Source: Uranotaenia lowii | Lineage: Eukaryota > Arthropoda > Insecta > Diptera > Culicidae | DNA: 64,000 bases | Reading direction: 5' to 3' | Assembly (NCBI RefSeq): GCF_029784155.1 | Contig: NC_073692.1 | Location: 274,827,413 to 274,891,412 of the forward strand | Shown: positions 32,951 to 42,524 of the stretch, one piece after another | How the letters are laid out: each line of letters starts with the position of its first letter | Numbering within the stretch: the first letter of the stretch is position 1 | Position numbers and translations under genes: made by a program | Notes under the pieces: model-generated | Database searches by the model: none | What the model was told of the DNA's origin: nothing | Seen by the model: only the letters and a program-made list of their open reading frames with translations

Positions 32951-33548
32951 TGCCTTTTATCAATTACTGGAGGGAATACAAGTATTATTAACATTCTACA
33001 ATGAAAATTTGTAACAATAGTGCGCAATATTGTTACCCCGGTTTTTCTCATTACTATAATATAGTGGTAACATAAAGATTTCAACATAGTACGCCATCAG
33101 GATGTATCCGATTTGAACATCGATTAACTCCGCCATTTTTCAGCTACTTTCGACAAAAAACACAATTTCGATACTTTATTTAATGCCAAATAAGATATGA
33201 ATCGATACAGATCAAAAGAACGCGTTGAGTTGTAGCGCATTACGTCGAAAACAATGGAAATTGAATACCTCCTGATGACGCATACTGTATAAGCTAATGG
33301 TAAAAAGTTCTCAAAAGTTTTCAATTATTTTGTAGCACAAAAGAAAAAAGGAAGTTCAAGCAAAAGTTTTGGTGAGTGAAAAAAGAGCGTTTTATAACCC
33401 ATGAACAGCGGTTTGATAGTGCACATCTATAAAAACTTTCATGAAAACGCTTTGCGCATGAAGGAAACAAGTTCAAAGAACCTTAAATTTGACTTCTTTG
33501 AAATTAAATCTAATGTTCAGAACTCAATTCGTCAAAGTATATATCATG
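32951..33548. other. No gene recognised
   Basis: AT-rich. The 133-codon plus frame at 33401-33802 crosses the tRNA-like foldback and runs into the LTR, so it is not a gene. Confidence 0.45.
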
Positions 33549-33664
33549 AATTTTTCGAAAAAGAAACAACATCTCACCAAAAGGACTTGAACCTGCAATT
33601 TTCAGGTTCGGAAATTACGGGTTCAAACCCCGTCGATAAGTCGTTGTGTCTTTTTCGAAAAAAT
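33549..33664. repeat. Foldback with back-to-back tRNA T-arm-like sequences
   Basis: TTTTTCGAAAAAGAAACAAC (left) pairs with GTTGTGTCTTTTTCGAAAAA (right). Inside, ACGGGTTCAAACCCCGT is a perfect 5-bp stem with a 7-nt T-loop on the plus strand, and GCAGGTTCAAGTCC is the same feature on the minus strand. Both resemble pol III B boxes (GGTTCRANYCC). No full cloverleaf exists, so it is a tRNA-derived palindrome and not a tRNA gene. Confidence 0.55.
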
Positions 33665-33696
33665 CATAATTTTTATATCTCATGGTTTTTAAAGCT

Positions 33697-34203
33697 TGTT
33701 CGGGCACGGCCGATGGGGGGGTTCGGATTTCGGGGAATTTCTTTCCGTCTCCAGTCGACGGCATCCACCAACACAGGAACTCCAGGTGAGTCGCACAATT
33801 GATGGCACAGCAGCTGATCGCCCCTTCGGGGGGAAGATTTCGTTTGCACTTGGGGGTGTACGTTGATGTGTTGAAAACACTTCGCAATTCGATTGCGGTT
33901 CTACTACTATCACTTGATTTCGGATGCACTTATTGAAAGTCGCTTTATTGGACTAATTACTAATTTATTAGCGAAGTGAAAAATCCGTGTGTAGTATTCA
34001 ACGTTACAATCTATTCTATTCGCGGTTTCATACTCTCTCGAAGAAAGCTTTTATGTTAAGAGAGAGTTATGTTTATCCTAGGGTACATATACAAATAGTG
34101 GTGTTTTCGAGCAAATTAATTACAGTGTCAAGTGAACATAAATTAGACACATATTAAAACTAAGAGTATGGATGGTATTTCCTGACCGGTACAGTACCGA
34201 TCA
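33697..34203 (-). repeat. BEL/Pao 3' LTR
   Basis: 507 bp, TGTTCGGGCACGG to CCGATCA on the plus strand. It matches 41274-41780 apart from one base noticed by eye. Small plus and minus frames inside it are translations of the LTR and not genes. Confidence 0.95.
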
Positions 34204-34423
34204 TTCCGGCCACCTTGAAACTGCTGTTTCAACGCATTTCGGACCACTTGATTACGGCCTCCTCAGTCGGTTGGACCATGCGACACCGTTGGATCAGGGG
34301 ACATAGTTGGACCAAGGTACCCGGCTGAACCAGGAGACACGGTTGGACCAAGAAACGCAGCTGACACGTCGCACATCGAGGACTCTGCTTCGGCACTGGT
34401 GCAGAATCTGTGAACATAAAAAA
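34204..34423 (-). other. BEL 3' untranslated region next to the LTR
   Basis: Contains a GTTGGACCA repeat (GGTTGGACCATGC, AGTTGGACCAAGG, GGTTGGACCAAG) at 34266-34350. The polypurine tract expected next to the LTR is weak: AAGGTGGCCGGAA on the minus strand. Confidence 0.5.
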
Positions 34424-35284
34424 AAGACCCGGTAGACCGAACGGCGTAGGGTAAGGTTATAGGAACGCTAATCACCTGTTAGCGCCCCATTAGCGCGTTG
34501 AGCAACGTTCGGCGTGCTCTACCGATCTTTGTAGATTCTGCTACCATGTGGATGTATGTGGGCGATCTCGATCGGCTATAATGCTGGTGAACGAAGGAAC
34601 TGCGACGATGTACGACAGTGGACGGTCTGGAATCGATAAAAGACCCGGTAGATCGAACGATTTGGATTAAGGTAATAGGAACGCTAATCACCTGTTAGCG
34701 CTCCTTTAGCGCGTTGAGCAACGTTCGGCGTGCTCTACCGGTCTTTGAAGATTCTGCGTTGCGGCTTGGTACATGGTGACGGAATATTAATGGAGTAATG
34801 ATTGAGATAGGATCTGAAATCAACGAAGACCAGGTAGATCGAACGAGAAAAAGTGAAATATTGGAACGCTAATCACCTATTAGCGCTCACAATGCGCGTT
34901 GAGCTACATTCGGTGTGCTCTACCGGTCTTTGAAGATCAATCTTGTTGAAAAAATGGCAGGCTTAACAGGGCATCTAGGGATCTGTAAACAGCAAAGATC
35001 CGGTAGATCGAACGGTAAAGTAGATATATTGGAACGCTAATCACCTTTTAGCGCTTGGAATGCGCATCGAGACACATTCGGCGTGCTCTGCCGGTCTTTG
35101 GAGATTGATCTCGTTGAAACGAACAATGGCTAGGCTCTACAGGACACATACGGATCTGGAAGCAGTAAAGACCCGGTAGATCGAACGGTTTAAAGAATAA
35201 ATTTGGAACGCTAATCACCTGATAGCGCTCCATTAGCGCGTTGAGCACGTTCGGCGTGCTCTACCGGTCTTTGTAGTTTCTGCT
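34424..35284 (-). repeat. Five hairpin-forming repeats in the BEL 3' untranslated region
   Basis: Five copies start near 34424, 34638, 34828, 34996 and 35167, spaced 170-215 bp. Each has a conserved core of about 110 bp bounded by AAGACCCGGTAGATCGAACG and CTCTACCGGTCTTTG. These pair with each other, while AACGCTAATCACCTGTTAGC and ATTAGCGCGTT form an inner stem. Spacers between cores diverge but the stems are kept. The array ends at the Gag-Pol stop codon. No protein frame spans it. Confidence 0.85.
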
Positions 35285-38200
35285 AATCTTCGGTGGTTGT
35301 CGGGTCAACGTCTTGGATGCTGGCGGTGGGTAAGATGGCTATCCGGTTCACCGCTCTGACGACGTCATCACGCTTGGCTGTCTTCAGTCCCACAACACGA
35401 ACAACTCCATCTCGGCCGGGATGAAGTTTTGTGATGCGACCTAGTGGCCACAAGGCTGGTGGTAAGTTGTCTTCCTTGATTACCACGATTTTTCCAACCT
35501 CCACCGGAACCGCCGATTTGCTCCCCTTCCTAGCGCGAGTTTGTAGTTGGGCGAGATATTCGGGATACCAACGAGCCCAGATACCCTGCATCCGTTTTGT
35601 GGTGAGCTTCCAATGGTCGAGATGGTTGTCGGGCTTTGCAGTAACATCCACATCGTCAACGGCTTGCAAGTTGGTGCCCACAAGGAAGTGTCCTGGAGTT
35701 AACACCTCGAGATCATCGGTTTCCGTCGGGATCGGGGTGATTGGACGTGAATTAAGGCACATCTCCACTTCAGCGAGCAGTGTGGTCATGTCCTCGTAGC
35801 TCATGTTCGTGTGTCCTATCTCACGTAGAATATGGTGTTTGGCAGACTTCACTGCAGCTTCCCATAATCCACCGAAATGCGGAGCTCGCGGGGGAATGAA
35901 TTTCCACTGGATTCTTTCCGTTGCACACCAGTTGAATATCTGCTCCCTGTCTTCGCTGTTTTTCTTCAGCATGTCGTACAATCGGTGAAGAGCGTTCGAT
36001 GCACCTTTGAAAGCTGTTCCGTTGTCCGAATGAATTTCCCTCGGGCGACTGCGACGGGCAACGAAGCGACGAAGTGCTGATAGAAAGGCGGGCGTTGACA
36101 GATCCGACACCAACTCAATGTGAACGGCCTTCGTAACGAAACATACGAAAATGGCACCATATGCCTTTGTTGGACCATGACGACGAATCGGTGACTTGAT
36201 AAAAATGGGCCCGAAATAGTCGACTCCACACACAGCGAATGGACGATCTTGGATCACACGGGATTTTGGTAGATCTGCGGAGCTTTGCTCAACGAGGGTC
36301 GGCTTCTGCCGAAAGCATTTCATACAGCCATGGTACGTTTGGCGAGCTAAATTTCTTCCTCCATGAATCCAGTATCTTTGGCGAATAGTGGCAATCATCA
36401 GCTGCGGTCCAGCATGCAAAAGCGTTCGATGGTAATGCTCCGTAATAAGCCTTGCCAGTGGATGCTTAGCCGAGAGAACTGCTGGATGTTTGACACTCTG
36501 CGCAACGTCTGCATTCCTTAGGCGACCACCAACGCGAATAATACCATCATCACAGAGGAAAGGACGTAGGTATCGTAACTGCGACGACAGCGGATTTCTT
36601 GTACGTTTGGGGTTTTGGAACTCGGAGAGCTCTTCCGCGTATAGCTGTGACTGGGCTAATCGGAGCAGCGCACGATCTGCCTCGGCTAAATCTTCAGCTG
36701 AAAGGTAGACGATCGCTAACTCATTGGGTGTAGGGAACGGCGTAACTAGTTGATTTTTCCTCCTTATAGCTGCAGCTTGGAGTGCCTTGATGTATTTGAT
36801 ACAAGCGGCTGTTACCCGGTTGAGTCGCTTGAACGTTGAATACCGAGTGAACAGCTGGTCTGCAAAATCCTCTTTTTCGGAAACGGTGGCAGCTAAACTG
36901 ACAGAAGGACTTTCTTCAGCGACCTCTGGTGAATCATTCTCCGGCAAAACACATCGTGGCCAATATTCCGATGACGACGACAGCCAATCTGGACCGTTCC
37001 ACCATCGAGCTTGGTTGAGAAGATCGGAGGGCTGTAGTCCACGAGAAAGTTCGTCGGCTGGATTCTGCACTCCCGGGACGTGTCTCCAATTGAAACCTTC
37101 AGTGCCAGTCTGGATAGCAGTAACGCGATTGGCAACAAAGGTTCTCCATCGATGCGGTGGCGACCTCAACCATTGGAGGACTGTGGTTGAGTCAGACCAG
37201 AAATAAACGTGTTCTGATGACCCAATCGCGCCTTGTACCTTCCGGAACAACTTTGTGGATAGAACAGCTGCGCATAGCTCCAAACGTGCAATCGAATGTT
37301 TCTTGGCCAAAGGAGCAACCTTGGATTTGGAGGTCAACAACCGCACTCTGATTTCGCCAGCAAACTCGGAACGAACGAAGCAACAAGATCCATATGCAGC
37401 TTCAGATGCGTCACAGAAGAAATGGAGCTGGATCGAACAATCTGCATATCCGTTGACAAACCGAGGAATTCGAATATCGGCTAAAATGTAGAGCGTTGCA
37501 TGGAACTGCTTCCACTCCTCCTGCAGCTTCGAAGGCAGAGGCCGATCCCAATCGTACGGTTCGTCCTTTTCTGATCTAAGTCGCCACAACTGTTGCATGA
37601 ACAGCTTGGCCAGTGTTATAGCTGGCCCGACGAGGCCCAGCGGATCGAAAATCCTCGCTATGTAGGAGATTACTTTCCTCTTGGTCAGCACCGACGCAGG
37701 AAGTGGAAGGTTGATGTTGAACCGCAGCATATCAGTTCGAGTATCCCAAACTAGGCCGAGAGTCGATACCGATTGATCTTCGTTCAAGTCATGCAGTGGA
37801 TCGATGGCAAGGTCTGCAGATGGAACGTCTACAAGAGCCGATCGGTTGTTAGAAGCCCACTTTCTCAGCTGAAATCCGGCAGACTGACACATCGCGGACA
37901 TCTGGCGGCGTTTTTGTATAGCGGACTCTAGATCGTTGGCACCGGATAGTAAATCATCCATGTAGTAGTCATCGATGGCTTCGGCTGCGACTGGGAACCT
38001 ATCTCCTTCATCAATGGCTAGCTGCTTCAAAACACGAGTTGCCAGGTACGGAGCTGAAGCGGTTCCGTAAGTAACGGTGCGGAGTTCGTAAGTATCCAAC
38101 GGTTCAGAAGGGTTCTCCCTCCAAAGGATTCGATGAAAGGGCTGATCATCGGGATGTAAATTAACTTGACGGTACATTTTTTCAATGTCCGCCACAAGAG

Positions 38201-40658
38201 CGATGGCCTTTGTACGGAATCGAAGGGTGATGGACAGCAGATCCTGTTGGACGACCGGACCGACGAGCAGCATATCGTTCAGCGAATACCCGGATGTGGT
38301 CTTGCAAGAAGCGTCGAATACCACGCGTACCTTGGTGGTTGTGCTGGCTTCCTTGAAGACCGGGTGATGTGGCAGATAGCAGTGTGGTTTGTTATCGACG
38401 ACAGGATCTATCTTAAACATGTGTTCAAGTTGTGCGTATTCTTCGATGAATTTGTGGTAGGCCATTTTGGTGGAGTCATCTCGCTGTAGGCGGCGTTCTA
38501 AGCTGTAGAACCGGCGAATTGCGATCATGCGAGAGTCTCCAAGGGTGATCTGGGAATCATCAGTCCGGGGCAGCCGTACGACGTACCTTCCATCGTGATT
38601 TCGAGTGGTGGTGCTGGCAAAAATCTCTTCGCACTTCCGTTCTTCTGCTGAGAGGTTTTGGCCTTCATCGACGGTGTCCAGCTCCCAGAAACGTTCCAGA
38701 GTACAGTCCAAGTTCTGGTCAACGGCGGAGATGTAGCACGCTCGTGGTGCGGTGGTGGAGCCGGTCGTTACCTTGCCGGAAACTGTCCAGCCAAAGTGTG
38801 TGTCCACCAAGAACGGGAATCCGTTGCCAAGAGATTGGCGAACGCCGGTGTGGAGCTCGTGATAGCACTCTCCACCGATGATTATATCGATCGTAGCTGG
38901 AACATTGAAATGGACATCCGCCAAAGGCACTTCAGGAATGTTCCACGTAGATGTGTCGATAGGTATTGTGGGCAGATTTGATGTCGGCTTCCTCATAACT
39001 AGAAAATCGAGTGTGGTGGAGAAGTCACTGTTCCTGGAAACTATCTTGGCCGTTAGCTGGTGCTTGATGCGCTTGACGGACTCTCCTATTCCCGCAACTG
39101 AGATGTCCACGGGGCTTTGTCTAGTGGCGAGCTCGTTCGCCAGCTTCTTCGTAATAAAGTTAGACATCGCTGCAGAATCCAGAAGAGCGCGTGCTGGAAT
39201 TTGCCTTCCATACCGATCGACCACTAGAAGCGCAACTGTTTCCAGTAGAACCGTCGAGTTGGAATGCACAGATAAGTTGATTGCTGGCGGGCTGAGTGAA
39301 CCACTGGTGCCTTGAATCGCCGACGTGGGTTGCGGGGCTGGTTGATCGTGCAACATAGTGTGGTGCTTAGCTTGGCAGTTTCTACAAACAAACTTCGACT
39401 TGCACGCTCGTGCCTGGTGATTTGAACGGAAGCAGTTTCGGCAAAGACTGTGCCTCGTAACTAGTTCTCGCCGCTGGGAGATCGACAGCTTCTTGAATGC
39501 TGGACACTGGTGCAAAGGGTGCGTTTTGGAACAACAGTGACACTGTTGTGTGCTGGATTGTGACTCGGATGTTGCTGCGTTGACGACGGATTTGATCGCT
39601 GACGGCTTCTTCGGTGTTTGTCCGGCCACCCTGGAAACAGTCAACACTGTTGAACGGTGCTGCAGATCACTGGCAACGGATTTCAGCATTCGAACATGTT
39701 GGATCAAAAAATCGATGAGCTCGTCGTACTTTACTTCGTCCTTTTGACGAGTATCTTGCTCCCAAGCGCGGATCGTTGCTGCATCCAATTTATTCGAAAG
39801 AATGAAAATAAGTGGAGTGTCCCAGTGCTCTACTGGCTCGCCCAATTTTCCCAATGCCTTGACATGTCGCTGAAAGTCATCAACCAGAGTGTTGAGGTCC
39901 TGTGCTGACTCACGCTTTATCGATGGGAGATTGTACAGGCCTCGAAACAATTCCTTCCTGAGAAACCGTTTATTATCGTACCGCTTCTTCAGTGCATCCC
40001 ATGTCGACGAATAGTTGTCCGCTTGGATGTCCACAGACTCAAACGGCTTCTTAGCTTCTCCCTCCAGTGACTGTAGAAGATATTGCAGCTTGTTCACGAT
40101 CGGAATATCTTCGTTGCAGTGGATCATTGAGATAAAGTTATCACGAAACGAGATCCAACGCGACTCATCTCCGCTGAACTTCGGCAGATCGATTTTCGGC
40201 AAACGATGGTGGAAACTAGCAGACATGTTGTGTGAAGACGATGCGTGCATGATCGTCGAACTCAACGGATGCTCCCTACTTTCCAGTTTGGACAGCAAAA
40301 AACCTTTCGCCCTGCAGAATCGATCCTCAAAATCCGCCCGAAACTCTAGATGACCTTCAAACCTCTCTTCGTGATCGCCCAGCTCAATATCATTCTGCAC
40401 GTTCAGGAACAGCTCGTTGCACTTGTTTAGCGCCTCCAAACGCACCGCAACCTGGCAACAATCCCGTTCATAGGTGTACTCCGCAATGAACTTCTCCACC
40501 ACATCTCGCTCGGCACACGCTCGTCGTCGCGTCAGAAGGTCCGCTGCTAATTTCTTCTCCGCCTTGCTAGCCATATTACCACCACTCGAATCACACTTGT
40601 TGACACCAAAAATACCGGACACACCATCAATGATTGACTTTCGGATATTTTCTCGCAA
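35283..40658 (-). CDS. BEL/Pao Gag-Pol polyprotein
   Basis: 1791 codons, unbroken. It supplies capsid and all enzymes for reverse transcription and integration. Domains by residue: DUF1759 Gag region about 155-325 (LPKIDLPKFSGDESRW); zinc knuckles about 372-440 (CHCC, CRNCF, CRNCQ); aspartic protease of the DUF1758 type about 475-630, with ALLDSAAMSNF carrying the active Asp; reverse transcriptase about 770-930 with YYMDD at 898-902; RNase H about 1075-1210 with D1083, E1127, D1156 and D1202; integrase H2C2 (H1410, H1415, C1445, C1448) and D1480, D1545, E1600; and a DUF5641 tail about 1700-1785. The frame begins at an ATG 595 bp inside the primer site; MASKAEKK at residue 29 is an alternative start. 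No envelope frame follows. All key residues are present, so it could be functional. Confidence 0.95.
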   Translation of the reverse strand: MRENIRKSIIDGVSGIFGVNKCDSSGGNMASKAEKKLAADLLTRRRACAERDVVEKFIAEYTYERDCCQVAVRLEALNKCNELFLNVQNDIELGDHEERFEGHLEFRADFEDRFCRAKGFLLSKLESREHPLSSTIMHASSSHNMSASFHHRLPKIDLPKFSGDESRWISFRDNFISMIHCNEDIPIVNKLQYLLQSLEGEAKKPFESVDIQADNYSSTWDALKKRYDNKRFLRKELFRGLYNLPSIKRESAQDLNTLVDDFQRHVKALGKLGEPVEHWDTPLIFILSNKLDAATIRAWEQDTRQKDEVKYDELIDFLIQHVRMLKSVASDLQHRSTVLTVSRVAGQTPKKPSAIKSVVNAATSESQSSTQQCHCCSKTHPLHQCPAFKKLSISQRRELVTRHSLCRNCFRSNHQARACKSKFVCRNCQAKHHTMLHDQPAPQPTSAIQGTSGSLSPPAINLSVHSNSTVLLETVALLVVDRYGRQIPARALLDSAAMSNFITKKLANELATRQSPVDISVAGIGESVKRIKHQLTAKIVSRNSDFSTTLDFLVMRKPTSNLPTIPIDTSTWNIPEVPLADVHFNVPATIDIIIGGECYHELHTGVRQSLGNGFPFLVDTHFGWTVSGKVTTGSTTAPRACYISAVDQNLDCTLERFWELDTVDEGQNLSAEERKCEEIFASTTTRNHDGRYVVRLPRTDDSQITLGDSRMIAIRRFYSLERRLQRDDSTKMAYHKFIEEYAQLEHMFKIDPVVDNKPHCYLPHHPVFKEASTTTKVRVVFDASCKTTSGYSLNDMLLVGPVVQQDLLSITLRFRTKAIALVADIEKMYRQVNLHPDDQPFHRILWRENPSEPLDTYELRTVTYGTASAPYLATRVLKQLAIDEGDRFPVAAEAIDDYYMDDLLSGANDLESAIQKRRQMSAMCQSAGFQLRKWASNNRSALVDVPSADLAIDPLHDLNEDQSVSTLGLVWDTRTDMLRFNINLPLPASVLTKRKVISYIARIFDPLGLVGPAITLAKLFMQQLWRLRSEKDEPYDWDRPLPSKLQEEWKQFHATLYILADIRIPRFVNGYADCSIQLHFFCDASEAAYGSCCFVRSEFAGEIRVRLLTSKSKVAPLAKKHSIARLELCAAVLSTKLFRKVQGAIGSSEHVYFWSDSTTVLQWLRSPPHRWRTFVANRVTAIQTGTEGFNWRHVPGVQNPADELSRGLQPSDLLNQARWWNGPDWLSSSSEYWPRCVLPENDSPEVAEESPSVSLAATVSEKEDFADQLFTRYSTFKRLNRVTAACIKYIKALQAAAIRRKNQLVTPFPTPNELAIVYLSAEDLAEADRALLRLAQSQLYAEELSEFQNPKRTRNPLSSQLRYLRPFLCDDGIIRVGGRLRNADVAQSVKHPAVLSAKHPLARLITEHYHRTLLHAGPQLMIATIRQRYWIHGGRNLARQTYHGCMKCFRQKPTLVEQSSADLPKSRVIQDRPFAVCGVDYFGPIFIKSPIRRHGPTKAYGAIFVCFVTKAVHIELVSDLSTPAFLSALRRFVARRSRPREIHSDNGTAFKGASNALHRLYDMLKKNSEDREQIFNWCATERIQWKFIPPRAPHFGGLWEAAVKSAKHHILREIGHTNMSYEDMTTLLAEVEMCLNSRPITPIPTETDDLEVLTPGHFLVGTNLQAVDDVDVTAKPDNHLDHWKLTTKRMQGIWARWYPEYLAQLQTRARKGSKSAVPVEVGKIVVIKEDNLPPALWPLGRITKLHPGRDGVVRVVGLKTAKRDDVVRAVNRIAILPTASIQDVDPTTTED

Positions 40659-41253
40659 ATAGAATTCCCAAATTTATTTTTATTTTGTAGATGTTGCTAT
40701 CTTTTTGGACCGTACTGTAGTCAGCAACTCGTATGAACAGCACCCAGCAATGTTGTAACACAACTGTTACGATTTGAAACCAAAAGTGATTTGCAATTTC
40801 TCCAAAAAATGTAGTTTCCGAAGTGTCGCTATTATTTTGACCGACACTGTAAAGTGCAACAGGCTAAATGCACTTGCAATTCGTTCTACAGCACGCCTTT
40901 ATTTATCCAATGCAATTTCTCCTCAAAAAGTTTTATTTAAAAAAAACTTGTTCCAAAACTTTTGTGCTCCAGTGTAAAACCTCAAAATTTTGTGAGACAG
41001 TGTAATTGCCGTTTGTTTTGGTTCTAATAAATATCAATCACCAACTTGATTCAAATTGCTGCTGTTGCAATTGCAATTATTGGACAAATTTATGTTGGCC
41101 AAGTGAATAATGGGCCTGAATATTATATTCACGGTGAGTATATCACAAAATGGCCTACCTTGATGTGATTGTACAAACCACAGCTGCTACTGCGCTTCCG
41201 AAGATGGCGAATGTTGGATTCCAATGCTGGTCCAGATGAGCTTCTGTCCTCGA
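40659..41253 (-). other. BEL 5' leader
   Basis: About 600 bp between the primer site and the first ATG. No long frame on the coding strand. Expected to hold the packaging signal, which cannot be recognised from sequence. Confidence 0.6.
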
Positions 41254-41271
41254 ATCCGGTTCGAAGGACCA
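41254..41271 (-). promoter_or_regulatory. Primer-binding site, tRNA-Tyr type
   Basis: The plus strand reads TCCGGTTCGAAGGACCA, which equals the 3' end of an insect tRNA-Tyr including CCA, so the element RNA is complementary to it. It ends two bases from the LTR, the normal spacing. The tRNA identity comes from known tRNA-Tyr acceptor and T-arm sequence (CCTTCGA/TCGAAGG). Confidence 0.8.
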
Positions 41272-41273
41272 AA

Positions 41274-41780
41274 TGTTCGGGCACGGCCGATGGGGGGGTT
41301 CGGATTTCGGGGAATTTCTTTCCGTCTCCAGTCGACGGCATCCACCAACACAGGAACTCCAGGTGAGTCGCACAATTGATGGCACAGCAGATGATCGCCC
41401 CTTCGGGGGGAAGATTTCGTTTGCACTTGGGGGTGTACGTTGATGTGTTGAAAACACTTCGCAATTCGATTGCGGTTCTACTACTATCACTTGATTTCGG
41501 ATGCACTTATTGAAAGTCGCTTTATTGGACTAATTACTAATTTATTAGCGAAGTGAAAAATCCGTGTGTAGTATTCAACGTTACAATCTATTCTATTCGC
41601 GGTTTCATACTCTCTCGAAGAAAGCTTTTATGTTAAGAGAGAGTTATGTTTATCCTAGGGTACATATACAAATAGTGGTGTTTTCGAGCAAATTAATTAC
41701 AGTGTCAAGTGAACATAAATTAGACACATATTAAAACTAAGAGTATGGATGGTATTTCCTGACCGGTACAGTACCGATCA
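41274..41780 (-). repeat. BEL/Pao 5' LTR
   Basis: 507 bp, same ends as the 3' LTR. It lies upstream of the Gag-Pol frame in the element's orientation and should contain the promoter. Confidence 0.95.
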
Positions 41781-41911
41781 AAGCTTTCAATCACCTTCGA
41801 AAATTTTACTTCTTTGAAATTATTCAGAATCAAGCCCTGTTAGTACGATTGTGATCATAAAATTAATAAAAAAAACAAAATGTGTCAATGATCAGTCAAA
41901 GGTCAGTTTCA

Positions 41912-42524
41912 TTAACCTTCCAAAGCTGTTCGGGTCAATATGACCCGAAGCGCACATTTCAAACCTCTTTATCATCATTCCAATATACTGAAGAACTCGA
42001 AATTTTGACAGACCAAGTATGTTCTATGAAAATAATGATCAAACTAACGACAAAAAATTAAAATTTGAGTTTTGAAAATCGATTCATTGGGAAATGAAAT
42101 ACAGCTAAGCAAAGCCAAAATTGGATGTCGTTTTTTTAAAGTAGGATTTTTCTCTACCGGAAGATCTGAGCTAGCGGTCAAAACTTTCATTGGACTCCTA
42201 AATATCTATACATTGTCGGATAGATGGATTCTTGACGCTTTCAAACATCATTGAATCACTCAAATACAGAAAAGCTGTCAGAAGTTATGAGAATTTTAAA
42301 AATAAAATTGATTTTCCGGACTTTTTACTTTCAGATTAAGTTTCTGATAACCTGGTAAAACATATCGACTTTATTTTGAGATGTTGAGTAAGTAGAATAA
42401 ATTACCTACACAATGAATATAATATCATTTAAATCGATTAACATTTACAGCCAGGAGAACGAAATCAAACAACAACTCAAATTTCCCCGAAACGGATATT
42501 TAGCGAACGGCTTTGGAAGGTTAA
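41912..42524. mobile_element. TTAA-flanked piggyBac-like MITE
   Basis: TTAA flanks both ends (41912-41915, 42521-42524). The termini are CCTTCCAAAGCTGTTCG and CGAACGGCTTTGGAAGG, 17 bp with one mismatch. Just inside the left end is the palindrome TTCGGGTCAATATGACCCGAA. The 605-bp body has no transposase; the 60-codon frame at 42072 shows no resemblance. TTAA is specific to piggyBac-type insertion. Confidence 0.8.

Larger units (their letters stand above)
33692..41785 (-). mobile_element. BEL/Pao LTR retrotransposon, apparently complete
   Basis: AAGCT is duplicated at 33692-33696 and 41781-41785. Between the duplications lie two 507-bp LTRs with TG..CA ends, a tRNA-Tyr primer-binding site, one unbroken Gag-Pol frame and a repeat-rich 3' untranslated region, all on the minus strand. 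The 5-bp duplication, the domain order and the DUF1759/DUF1758-type N-terminus define BEL/Pao. One LTR difference was seen by eye (C at 33814, A at 41391), so insertion is recent. Confidence 0.95.

Noticed and set aside
33401..33802. 133-codon plus-strand frame
   Set aside because: Runs through a tRNA-like foldback into an LTR; part of it recurs with the other LTR.
35431..40662. Many plus-strand frames opposite the BEL Gag-Pol
   Set aside because: Antisense shadows of a long coding frame with no independent similarity.
41254..41271. Possible tRNA-Tyr gene
   Set aside because: Only the 3' end matches; its position two bases from an LTR identifies a primer-binding site.
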